Origin: Desulfobacula sp.
Lineage (GTDB): Bacteria > Desulfobacterota > Desulfobacteria > Desulfobacterales > Desulfobacteraceae
Assembly: GCF_030611305.1 (NCBI RefSeq)
Contig: NZ_JAUWQB010000034.1
Location: 1-34,201, forward strand
Length of the DNA stretch: 34,201 nucleotides
Reading direction: 5' to 3'
Shown here one piece after another: positions 17,400 through 24,841 of the stretch. Numbering within the stretch: position 1 is the stretch's first letter; every line of letters begins with the position of its first letter. The translations under genes were made by a program, and so were the position numbers. The notes under the pieces were generated by a model that searched no databases, had not been told where the DNA came from, and worked only from the letters and a program-made list of their open reading frames with translations.

Positions 17400-20300
17400 T
17401 TAAAATATTCCGCTGATTTCAGCAAAAATCTGTTTCTTGGTAAAATGTCTGCTTTGTGCAGCACCGCTAGGGCAAATCCCGGAACAGCTCCCACATCCTT
17501 TGCAAATGGCTTCATTGACGACAGACACCTGCCTTCTTTCATCAAATTCGATGGCTGTATACGGACAAAGAGTGATACAGGTTTTACAACCAATACAGAC
17601 ATCAGGGTCTATCCATGAAATGGTGGGAGCGATATCAACTCTGCCTTTTGTAGCAAGTGCCAAGGCTTTTACTGCGGCTCCCGAAGCCTGTGACACTGTA
17701 TCCGGGATATCCATGGGCTTCTGGCAGCACCCGCAAAGAAACACACCTTCGGTGGCCGTATTCAAGGGTCCAAGTTTTGGATGCTCTTCAAGAAAAAATC
17801 CATCTGCCCCCTGGTTGACACCAAACACCCTTCCCACATCTCCGGCATCTTCTCTTGCCTGAATGGCTGTACAGAGAATCACCATGTCCACGGGTACCCG
17901 AACCAGTTGCCCCAAAAGAGTATCTTCTGCAATGGCAATCAGCTTGCCTTGTTCAGAGGGGTCCTGTGCCCTGTCTGTGATCTGGGCCACTTTTCCCCGG
18001 ATAAAAATCGTTCCCTCTTCCTGGCACCGTTGATAAAACTCTTCATACCCTTCACCAAAGCACCGCATATCAATATAAAAATCATAAACTTTTGTGTCAT
18101 GTCCCACTTTTTCCTTGATAAGATGCGTGTATTTCAAGGCATACATGCAGCAGACCCTTGAGCAGTATTCGTGATAATTTACATCCCTGGACCCGATACA
18201 ATGGACAATGGCCACACTTTCAGGTTCTCTTGTAAATTCATTATTTGTGTTCCGCATTAAAATTTTACCGCCGGTGGGACCTGTGGCATTGCTTAAGCGC
18301 TCAAATTCCAGAGCAGAGAACACATTGGCAAACCTGCCAAACCCAAATTGTTTTAAGGGTGAAGGCTCTAAAGTGTCATACCCCGTTGCAAGAATAATGC
18401 TGCCTGAATCTATCTGTATGGTCTCTTCTTTCATAAAATGATCAATGGCCTTTGCCTCACATACATTGATACATTCCATGCATTCACAACAGGTCGCACA
18501 ATTCAAACACCTCTGGGCTTCCTTTACGGCCTGCTCTTCTGTAAGAGTTGCTTCAACTTCTTCAAAGGAGTAAACCCTTTTTTCAGGATCGACATATTGG
18601 ACACTGGCCCTTTCTTCAACCAATGTGTTTAAGGGAATATCTGCATAATCTTCACCATTTACGCCCTGATTTATCTCATTATCATGGTCATCCTGATCCG
18701 TTTCGACCTTGTTTATAAAATTGTCAATTCCAATGGCTGCTTTTCTTCCCTGGGCAATGGCTTCGATGACAGTAGCGGGTCCTGTTACCATATCTCCACC
18801 GGCAAACACATTATCAAGGGATGTTTGCAGGGTGCTCGAATGGACCTTTATCCGATTATATTTTGTGATCTCAAGCCCGGGCATTGAATCCGCCCAGGAC
18901 AAATCTGTTTTCTGACCAATGGCCGGAATAAGGGTGTCACACTCAATGATAAACTCAGACCCCGGGATATTCACCGGTCGCCGTCGCCCGGACTCGTCCA
19001 TTTCGCCCAGTTCATTTTTAATGCACTCCAACCCAACTACCCTGCCGTCCCGGCTGATAATTTTAACGGGTGCCGTCAGGGTAAGAAGGTCTATATTCTC
19101 CTCAAGTGCCCCTAAAATTTCTTCCTCATAGGCCGGCATTTCATCCCTTGTCCGCCGATAAACGATGGATATTTCACAGTCTTTGATTCTTTTTGCACAC
19201 CTTGCCGCATCTATGGCAACATTACCGCCGCCAACGATCATCACCTTTTTACCGCAGTCTGTCTTTTGCCCCAGGTTTACATCCCGTAAAAACGAAATAG
19301 CGTCAATAACACCCTTAGTTGAGTCTTCGCCTTCCAGCCCAAGTGAGAGAGATTCATGGGCACCGGAACTTAAAAAAACGGCACAAAATCCATCCTTTGT
19401 CAGGCTTTCAAATGTGATATCAGATCCAAAAGCGGTGTCGGTCATAAGATCAATTCCGTGGGCCAGGATATAATTAATTTCGCCATCAAGGATATCCGCA
19501 GGCAACCGGAAGTCCGGTATCCCGGTTTTCAGCATACCGCCGGGAACAGACAGTTTCTCAAAAACCGTAACCTGGTATCCTTTGAGACGCAGAAAATAAG
19601 CGGCTGTCAGTCCGGCAGGTCCTGCTCCGATCACAGCAATCTTTTCTTTAAGGTCAATTATCTCGGGGATATCTTTCGCTTCAAGATTTGCCCTGTCTGC
19701 GGCAAATCGTTTCAGCTCTTTGATGGCAATGGGTTTATCAACAAGTTTTCGTCGGCACTCGGCCTCGCACGGATGAGGACAGACCCTTCCCAAAACACCC
19801 GGGAACGGGGCTTTTTCCATAATCAATTGAGCTGCCTGATCATACTTTTTCTGACTTATCAGTTGAATATATCCCTGTACATTGATCCCGGCAGGACAGG
19901 TTAATCGACAGGGGGCGATATCTTTTTTCTCAATATTAAAGGTAATGGGGATTGCCTGGGGAAACGCCCTGCCAATAGCCTTTCTTGAAGCCATGCCCAG
20001 ATCCCATGGGTTGGGGATGGAAACCGGACAAACCGTTTCGCATTCCCCGCAACCGGTGCAAAGATCTTCATTGATATAGCGTGATTTTTTCCTGACATCC
20101 AATGTGAAGTTGCCGATAAACCCTGAAACATTGGTAACCTCACTAAAGCTGAGCAGCTCAATATTCGGATCTTGTCCGACTTCCACCATTTTGGGAGTAC
20201 CAATACAGGCTGCACAGTCAAGGGTGGGAAAAGTTTTGTCAAATTGAAGCATATGGCCGCCGATTGTGCTGTCTTTTTCAATCAGATATGCCTTATGACC

Positions 20301-20879
20301 TGAGCTGCCAATATCAATGGCCGCCTGCATACCGGCAATGCCGCCGCCAATAATCACAACATCCGGATTGACATTAGATGTTTTTGTTTCAAGATGATGA
20401 TGGAACTTCACGCGTTGAATGGCAGCCGTCACCAGGCGCTTTGCTTTTTGAGTGGCAAGGTCTCTATCTTTGGTGACCCAGGATACCTGTTCTCTCACCG
20501 AAGACATCTGAAAATAGTAAGGATTGAGCCCTGCCCGCCTACAGGTTTCCATAAATGTTTTTCCGTGAAGTCTTGGGGAACAAGACGCCACCACTACACG
20601 GTTTAGTCCCAGTTCCCGGATATCTTTTTCAATCATGGCCTGGCCGGGTTCCGAACACATAAATTTATAATCCCTTGATATCTCAATATCTTCCAGGGTT
20701 TTAACATAGTCCCTGACAGCTGCGACATCCACCTTGCTTGCAATATTCAACCCGCAGTGGCAAACATAAAACCCAATCCTGCAGGGTTGAGATCTCAAAC
20801 GGACAATCTTTCCGGATTCCAGTTTTCCAGGTCCCAAGTTTTCAGGCTCCAACTTTTCAGGTCCCAAGTTTTCAGACAT
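17400..20879 (-). CDS. hdrA: HdrA-like flavoprotein with an inserted GltD/NfnB-type NAD(P)H module
   Basis: 1159 residues. After a repetitive N-terminus (4-24) come the HdrA opening RIGFYVCHCG (34-43), FAD motif GGGIAGMQAA (178-187) and ferredoxin CTGCGECETVCP (274-285). Inserted next is a glutamate-synthase-small-subunit-like module (about 322-725): CRLTCPAGINVQGY and CPHPCEAECRR cluster ligands, FAD motif GAGPAGLTAA, NAD(P) motif GGGNVAIDAAR and VFAGGD. HdrA resumes with CLNCATCCECMECINVC, CIGSRD, CSRVCC, and C-terminal CIGCKTCITLCP and CKGCGSCSGICP. The insertion gives a second flavin and a nicotinamide site, so NAD(P)H is a likely donor or acceptor in a bifurcating reaction; this is inference from the fold family. 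The start ATG at 20879 follows GGAGG by 5 nt. MvhD starts 10 nt downstream. Confidence 0.93.
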   Translation of the reverse strand: MSENLGPEKLEPENLGPGKLESGKIVRLRSQPCRIGFYVCHCGLNIASKVDVAAVRDYVKTLEDIEISRDYKFMCSEPGQAMIEKDIRELGLNRVVVASCSPRLHGKTFMETCRRAGLNPYYFQMSSVREQVSWVTKDRDLATQKAKRLVTAAIQRVKFHHHLETKTSNVNPDVVIIGGGIAGMQAAIDIGSSGHKAYLIEKDSTIGGHMLQFDKTFPTLDCAACIGTPKMVEVGQDPNIELLSFSEVTNVSGFIGNFTLDVRKKSRYINEDLCTGCGECETVCPVSIPNPWDLGMASRKAIGRAFPQAIPITFNIEKKDIAPCRLTCPAGINVQGYIQLISQKKYDQAAQLIMEKAPFPGVLGRVCPHPCEAECRRKLVDKPIAIKELKRFAADRANLEAKDIPEIIDLKEKIAVIGAGPAGLTAAYFLRLKGYQVTVFEKLSVPGGMLKTGIPDFRLPADILDGEINYILAHGIDLMTDTAFGSDITFESLTKDGFCAVFLSSGAHESLSLGLEGEDSTKGVIDAISFLRDVNLGQKTDCGKKVMIVGGGNVAIDAARCAKRIKDCEISIVYRRTRDEMPAYEEEILGALEENIDLLTLTAPVKIISRDGRVVGLECIKNELGEMDESGRRRPVNIPGSEFIIECDTLIPAIGQKTDLSWADSMPGLEITKYNRIKVHSSTLQTSLDNVFAGGDMVTGPATVIEAIAQGRKAAIGIDNFINKVETDQDDHDNEINQGVNGEDYADIPLNTLVEERASVQYVDPEKRVYSFEEVEATLTEEQAVKEAQRCLNCATCCECMECINVCEAKAIDHFMKEETIQIDSGSIILATGYDTLEPSPLKQFGFGRFANVFSALEFERLSNATGPTGGKILMRNTNNEFTREPESVAIVHCIGSRDVNYHEYCSRVCCMYALKYTHLIKEKVGHDTKVYDFYIDMRCFGEGYEEFYQRCQEEGTIFIRGKVAQITDRAQDPSEQGKLIAIAEDTLLGQLVRVPVDMVILCTAIQAREDAGDVGRVFGVNQGADGFFLEEHPKLGPLNTATEGVFLCGCCQKPMDIPDTVSQASGAAVKALALATKGRVDIAPTISWIDPDVCIGCKTCITLCPYTAIEFDERRQVSVVNEAICKGCGSCSGICPSGAAQSRHFTKKQIFAEISGIF
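20816..20876 (-). repeat. 15-bp in-frame tandem repeat at the 5' end of hdrA
   Basis: About four copies of a 15-nt unit close to TTTTCAGGTCCCAAG (plus-strand reading) occupy the first codons after the start and encode a pentapeptide pattern ENLGP / EKLEP / ENLGP / GKLES. The 30-nt pair 20821-20850 and 20851-20880 is nearly identical. The unit is a multiple of three, so copy-number changes would keep the frame and only alter the length of the N-terminal tail. Confidence 0.75.
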
Positions 20880-20924
20880 GGATACCTCCAATTTGATTTA
20901 TATTATTTTTAATCCTAATTTTCT

Positions 20925-22127
20925 TTAAAACTCCTTTTTCTCCGGGGGAAGTTTAATGATGAATTCAGAACCAAAATCCAAACTACTTTCCACAACAATG
21001 GTCCCTTTATGTTTTTCAACAATCCCATAGGCTGATGACAGTCCCAGTCCTACCCCGTACCCTTCATTTTTTGTTGTAAAAAAAGGCTCAAAAATAAAAT
21101 TTAAGTCCTCTTTTGAAATGCCCTTTCCATTGTCTTTTATAGAAATAGAAACAAGTTTTTCTTCCGGGTTAAAGCTTGTCTTGATCTCCAGGTCCCCGCC
21201 ATTTTCCATGGCATCAATGGCATTAAAAATCAGGTTAATAATACATTGTTCAAGCTGATTGAAATCTCCAAAAACACGGGGAACATCAGGATTGCATCTG
21301 ACTTTTAAGACAATATTGCTCAACTCAAGCTTATGGTTGCACAACAACAGGCTGTGTTGAATCAGATCGGTGACATCAATGCTTTTTTGTTCCAGGTTTG
21401 TTTTCCTTGAAAATTTCAACAGGCCGGACACAAGATCAGAACATCTCTGGGTCTCAGATTCTATGATTTCCAGGTAGGAATTGAACTTATTGAACCGATC
21501 CTGTCTCTGGTCCGGTGTCAGTTCCGATTTCAGATTATTGCCTTTTCCACTAATACGGATCATGAGCCTGATGTAGTTCAGAATTCCGGACAATGGGTTG
21601 TTGATTTCATGAACCATGCTTGCAGCAAGCCGGCCCAAAGATACCATTTTTTCCCGGTGAAGCAGTTTCGCCTGATTCGACACTTCCTGCTCCATGGTTC
21701 TAAGATCCCTTTCAAGAAGGGTGGTGTAATCAGATAATTGTTTTTTATCAACATACCGCTGCCTGGCCCGTTTTAATGCCATGTGCAGAGCGGCATCATC
21801 AATGGGTTTAGAAATAAAATCTGATGCATCATATTGCAAGGCTTTGACAGCCTTTTTAATATCACCAAACCCTGTGGTAACAATGACTTCTATTTCAGGT
21901 TTTATCTTTTTTATTTTTTCAAGAACTTCAAGGCCGTTCATACCCGGCATTTTAATATCAGTGATGATAATATGGGGTTCTTCTCTTGTGGCAAGCATGA
22001 TGCCTGTATGCCCATCCGGAGCACAGATGACTGAATATCCGGCATCTTTCAAGGTGATAGACATGATGTCCCGAATATCTTCGTCATCATCTATCAGAAG
22101 TATTTTCCAGTTTACGGGCAGGGCCAT
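20925..22127 (-). CDS. Receiver-histidine kinase heading the Hdr operon
   Basis: 400 residues. The receiver domain (about 7-120) has acidic residues in LIDDDED, D57 in ITDIKMPG, a T pair in VTTGFGD and K in ISKPID. A linker helix precedes the kinase core with His174 in SMVHEINNPLSGIL, N-box NLIFNAIDAM, DNGKGI and GVGLGLSSAYGI. The architecture is the same as the kinase at the operon end, but the H-box here is standard. The start is ATG at 22127, with AGAGGAG 5 nt upstream. A sigma-54 promoter lies 33 nt upstream of the start. The receiver-HdrA in the same operon is a possible phosphotransfer target. The following HdrA gene starts after a 45-nt gap. Confidence 0.9.
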   Translation of the reverse strand: MALPVNWKILLIDDDEDIRDIMSITLKDAGYSVICAPDGHTGIMLATREEPHIIITDIKMPGMNGLEVLEKIKKIKPEIEVIVTTGFGDIKKAVKALQYDASDFISKPIDDAALHMALKRARQRYVDKKQLSDYTTLLERDLRTMEQEVSNQAKLLHREKMVSLGRLAASMVHEINNPLSGILNYIRLMIRISGKGNNLKSELTPDQRQDRFNKFNSYLEIIESETQRCSDLVSGLLKFSRKTNLEQKSIDVTDLIQHSLLLCNHKLELSNIVLKVRCNPDVPRVFGDFNQLEQCIINLIFNAIDAMENGGDLEIKTSFNPEEKLVSISIKDNGKGISKEDLNFIFEPFFTTKNEGYGVGLGLSSAYGIVEKHKGTIVVESSLDFGSEFIIKLPPEKKEF

Positions 22128-22159
22128 AAAAACTCCTCTCTGTGTTGTTTGACTTAAGA

Positions 22160-22174
22160 GCAAACAACATGCCA
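22160..22174 (-). promoter_or_regulatory. Sigma-54 (-24/-12) promoter of the Hdr operon
   Basis: Read on the minus strand: TGGCAT-N5-TTGC, with the invariant GG and GC correctly spaced. It lies 33 nt upstream of the ATG of the first operon gene. This means the 15-kb Hdr/kinase operon needs an ATP-driven activator. The likely activator site is 22272-22285. Confidence 0.75.
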
Positions 22175-22271
22175 GAAGGATGTAAATCAGGCTTTCATAA
22201 TAGATCCCTTTATTTATAGGGGGTTAAGAATCACCTGAGCTAGGTGGGGAAAAATGATGTTGGACTAAAAG

Positions 22272-22285
22272 AGCAAAACTGCGAC
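22272..22285. promoter_or_regulatory. Putative EBP1 enhancer site upstream of the Hdr operon
   Basis: GAGCAAAACTGCGA matches the perfect dyad TTGCAGAACTGCAA (23403-23416) at 10 of 14 positions, including AACTGC in the right arm. It lies 97 nt upstream of its -24/-12 promoter; the perfect dyad lies 96 nt from its own promoter. Weaker in sequence, but its position is strongly supportive. Confidence 0.5.
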
Positions 22286-22314
22286 CCTATAATGATGCGA
22301 TATTGCAATTGTAG

Positions 22315-22662
22315 TCAAAAGCCCTCTTCACTGCACCCCGGCATTAAAAAGGTCGGGACAAGAGGATTGCCTTTGGCATATAATTCAAGAATCTCGTTAA
22401 CATTACCGCCGATAAAGGGGATTAACTGAATGGTCCTTGCCTCAATCAAAGTTGAATAGGTTTGAGAAATGGCGCCGCAGATAAGAACCTCAATGCCCAG
22501 AAGACTTAGTTCCTCTGCAAAGCGAGCCTCTAATTCCGGGTCAAAGGATTTATAGGATATATTCTTTATTTTTTCATTTTTAATGTCTGCGATTAAAAGT
22601 GTGTGTGCAGAATCAAAAACAGGGGAAATTCTCTCATCCCAGACAGTGAGTGCAATTTTCAT
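22315..22662 (-). CDS. NifX/NifB-C-terminal family small protein (dinitrogenase iron-molybdenum cofactor fold)
   Basis: 115 residues of the family defined by NifX, NafY and the C-terminus of NifB (PF02579). It starts MKIALTVWDERISPVFD, with the typical ISPVFD in place of the ISxxFGRA of its neighbour, and continues with GIEVLICGAIS. These proteins bind metal clusters or precursors; in Desulfovibrio the orange-protein (ORP) group of this family binds a Mo-Cu cluster and lies in a sigma-54 controlled operon. There are no nif genes here, so a nitrogenase role is not supported. It follows the other NifX gene with a 49-nt gap and presumably shares its promoter. GAGG lies about 10 nt before the ATG. 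Confidence 0.85.
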   Translation of the reverse strand: MKIALTVWDERISPVFDSAHTLLIADIKNEKIKNISYKSFDPELEARFAEELSLLGIEVLICGAISQTYSTLIEARTIQLIPFIGGNVNEILELYAKGNPLVPTFLMPGCSEEGF

Positions 22663-22711
22663 CCTAAATGTTCCTCACAATTTTAGAATTCTATCTTGAA
22701 TTTTAAAATTT

Positions 22712-23203
22712 TCAACCTCCCATACCTCTGCCAGAACCCATACCGCGTCCAGAGCCCTGCCCCCTTCCCTTTCCCCGGCCGGCGCCTCCCATGCATCTTC
22801 CCCGGCCTTGTGATCCATTGTTGCCTTGATCAGTTGTATCTGCCATCCCTGCCTTTTCATTAACAGTCGGATTAACAGAAGGTGTCAATTCACCATTTTT
22901 GAACTTTCCCACAGCATCCTTGATTAATCCTGCCTGTCCTGTGACAACCTGAATTTTGCATTCAGAAAACACATTCATGGCATTGGGACCGCAATTACCG
23001 GTCAAAACAGCCTTAACATCCTTTGAATGAATAAAGTTTGCAGCCTGGATACCCGCGCCGCCTCCCATGGACTTGTATTCATTCTCAAACACCTCAAAAC
23101 TCATGTCGTCTGTCTCAATAATCATAAAATAAGCACATCTGCCAAATCGCGGGTCAATCTGGGAATTCATATCTTTCCCTGTTGAACTTATACCAATTTT
23201 CAT
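22712..23203 (-). CDS. NifX-family protein with Gly/Arg-rich C-terminal tail
   Basis: 163 residues. Residues 1-105 form a NifX-type domain (MKIGISSTGKDMNSQIDPRFGRCAYF; GGGAGIQAANFI; VLTGNCGPNA). After a linker the last 35 residues are a Gly/Arg/Met-rich tail (GRGRCMGGAGRGKGRG and similar). Such tails are common in deltaproteobacterial members of this family, and their purpose is unknown. The start at 23203 (ATG) is preceded by AGGAG; a GTG three codons upstream is less likely. It is the first gene after a sigma-54 promoter and an enhancer dyad, and sits directly downstream of the EBP1 gene. A cluster-binding or cluster-delivery role is inferred from the family. Confidence 0.87.
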   Translation of the reverse strand: MKIGISSTGKDMNSQIDPRFGRCAYFMIIETDDMSFEVFENEYKSMGGGAGIQAANFIHSKDVKAVLTGNCGPNAMNVFSECKIQVVTGQAGLIKDAVGKFKNGELTPSVNPTVNEKAGMADTTDQGNNGSQGRGRCMGGAGRGKGRGQGSGRGMGSGRGMGG

Positions 23204-23291
23204 ATAAAGCACTCCTCTATGTAAGTATAATAAAATCGGAGGTTATTGATTTATATCCCCTTTTTTAATTTGACTACGACGAATCATAACC

Positions 23292-23306
23292 GCAAGGAGC
23301 ATGCCA
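23292..23306 (-). promoter_or_regulatory. Sigma-54 promoter of the NifX pair
   Basis: Minus strand reads TGGCAT-GCTCC-TTGC. It is 88 nt upstream of the first NifX start codon and 96 nt downstream of the TTGCAGAACTGCAA dyad. Confidence 0.78.
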
Positions 23307-23402
23307 ACTTCAATTATAATTTTCAGTAAAAAAATAAAATAATAATTATAGATAGTTAGAAAGGGCGCCATATAGAATATTTTTTTTAACGGAGTTATAA
23401 AA

Positions 23403-23416
23403 TTGCAGAACTGCAA
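23403..23416. promoter_or_regulatory. Enhancer dyad (putative EBP1 binding site)
   Basis: TTGCAG-AA-CTGCAA is a perfect inverted repeat. A further half-site, TTGCAG, lies at 23435-23440, about three helical turns away. The position between the EBP1 gene and the NifX promoter is typical of an upstream activating sequence. Confidence 0.7.
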
Positions 23417-23455
23417 CGGTATAGAGACTCAAAATTGCAGTATATCAGACAGACT

Positions 23456-24832
23456 TCATCTTTTAAATCGCCCGTCGATTTTAGGAAGCTTTATCCCGAG
23501 TTTATTAATTTTTCGAAACAATGTGCTTTTGTCTATACCAAGATCTTTGGCAGTGGCTTTGCGGTCATAATTATTTTTTCTCAAAAACGCCTTGATGACC
23601 TTAATTTCTGCGGCTTTCAATGGAAACTGCGAAGCATTATCTTCTATTTCTATCATGGATTGCCGTGTAAGCGTGGAAGGCAGATGCTCCTTTGTGATAT
23701 CCCCTTTGGAACACAGCACAAACGCATGTTCGATAATATTTTCAAGCTCCCTTATATTTCCCGGGTAATCATGTGCCATCAAGATCCCAAGGGCTGTTTT
23801 GTCTATTCCGCTCACAGATTTCCCCCGTATTTTATTCAGGCTGGCAATAAAATGATCTACAAGAAGAGGGATATCCTCCATTTTTTGCCGAAGCGGAGGC
23901 AATTTTAATTGCACAACATTAATGCGGTAAAAAAGATCCTGCCTGAATGTATTCGCATCAACCATTTTAGACAAATTTTTATTTGTGGCGGCAATGACCC
24001 TTATATCTGATTTTTCCTTTTTAACAGCTCCAAGGGGCAAAAATGCCTTCTCCTCCAAAATCCGAAGAAGCTTTACCTGAAACGAAGGACTCGTATCTCC
24101 AATTTCATCCAAAAGAATAGTCCCTTTATGTGCAGTGGCAAATAATCCCGGCTTATTTTTAGTTGCATGGGTAAAAGCACCTGCTTTATACCCGAACAAT
24201 TCCGATTCCAGAAGCGTATCAGGAAGTGCCCCGCAATTAATCGCGACAAAGGGGTTATCCTTTCTTGGACTCAAATCATGAATCGCCTTTGCTATCAATT
24301 CTTTACCCGTACCGGTTTCCCCTCTGATCAGTACGGTGCTGTCACTTTGGGAGACTTTTGGCAGGATTTTAAAGATATTTCTCATTGCCTGGCTGCGGCT
24401 GATCATATCTCCCATTTGAAAACTGTCATAGAGTTTTTTTCGCAATTCCTCCACAAGGCTGTGATCCCTGAAGGTCTCAACCCCACCAATAATATTGCCA
24501 TTTTTATCTTTTAACAAAGATGTGAAAACGGTTGTGGGAATCCGTTTTTTCCTGCTGTTAATAATATAAGTGGAACTGCTGAAAAATGATTTACCTTCCT
24601 GCATGGTTTTTTTTAATGCACATTCGTCCTGGCACATATTTGATCGAAACACATTCCAGCAATGCCTGCCGATTGCATCTTTGCGTGATATGCCGGTAAT
24701 TTTTTCAGCCGCATGGTTAAAAGACATGATCTTCCACTCATGATCAACCGTAAAAACACCGTCAGATATGCTTTCAAGAATGATTTCAGTCGTATTCTGG
24801 GTGAATGTATCCAATGGCGTCCTTTTTTTCAC
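23456..24832 (-). CDS. PAS-containing sigma-54 activator, Fis family (EBP1)
   Basis: 458 residues. The N-terminal PAS domain (about 15-125) carries a Cys cluster (C58, C67, C71). The AAA+ domain (about 140-380) has Walker A GETGTGKE (171-178), Walker B ILLDEIGD, and a sigma-54 contact loop reading GAFTHA rather than GAFTGA. The Fis-type helix-turn-helix is at RKATAKDLGIDKSTLFRKINKLGI. It follows the CDF-NifX gene by 9 nt and lies directly upstream of the NifX pair, so it probably activates the NifX pair and, judging by the shared site, the Hdr operon. The start is GTG at 24832 without a clear ribosome site; an in-frame TTG at 24814 with AAGG upstream is an alternative. There is no receiver domain, so sensing is probably through the PAS domain. 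Confidence 0.9.
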   Translation of the reverse strand: MKKRTPLDTFTQNTTEIILESISDGVFTVDHEWKIMSFNHAAEKITGISRKDAIGRHCWNVFRSNMCQDECALKKTMQEGKSFFSSSTYIINSRKKRIPTTVFTSLLKDKNGNIIGGVETFRDHSLVEELRKKLYDSFQMGDMISRSQAMRNIFKILPKVSQSDSTVLIRGETGTGKELIAKAIHDLSPRKDNPFVAINCGALPDTLLESELFGYKAGAFTHATKNKPGLFATAHKGTILLDEIGDTSPSFQVKLLRILEEKAFLPLGAVKKEKSDIRVIAATNKNLSKMVDANTFRQDLFYRINVVQLKLPPLRQKMEDIPLLVDHFIASLNKIRGKSVSGIDKTALGILMAHDYPGNIRELENIIEHAFVLCSKGDITKEHLPSTLTRQSMIEIEDNASQFPLKAAEIKVIKAFLRKNNYDRKATAKDLGIDKSTLFRKINKLGIKLPKIDGRFKR

Positions 24833-24841
24833 TGGTATCTT

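Noticed and set aside
10883-20879. Methanogenic CoM-CoB heterodisulfide reductase or archaeal origin
   Set aside because: The kinases, sigma-54 promoters and Shine-Dalgarno usage are bacterial, and Hdr-like sets are common in sulfate reducers.
22232-22246. CACCT-GAGCT-AGGTG palindrome between the NifX and Hdr genes, considered as a terminator
   Set aside because: The stem is only 5 bp and no T-run follows on the minus strand. It could be an operator, but nothing supports that.
22675-22860. Minus-strand frame overlapping the Gly-rich tail of the NifX gene
   Set aside because: It is a shadow frame of a GC-rich repetitive coding segment.
22315-23203. nif (nitrogen fixation) genes
   Set aside because: The NifX-type domains stand alone, with no nifHDK, nifB, nifE or nifN. 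The ORP-like or general cluster-binding branch of the family fits better.
23547-23561. Plus-strand match to TGGCAG-N5-TTGC
   Set aside because: It lies inside the EBP1 coding region and faces no plus-strand gene.
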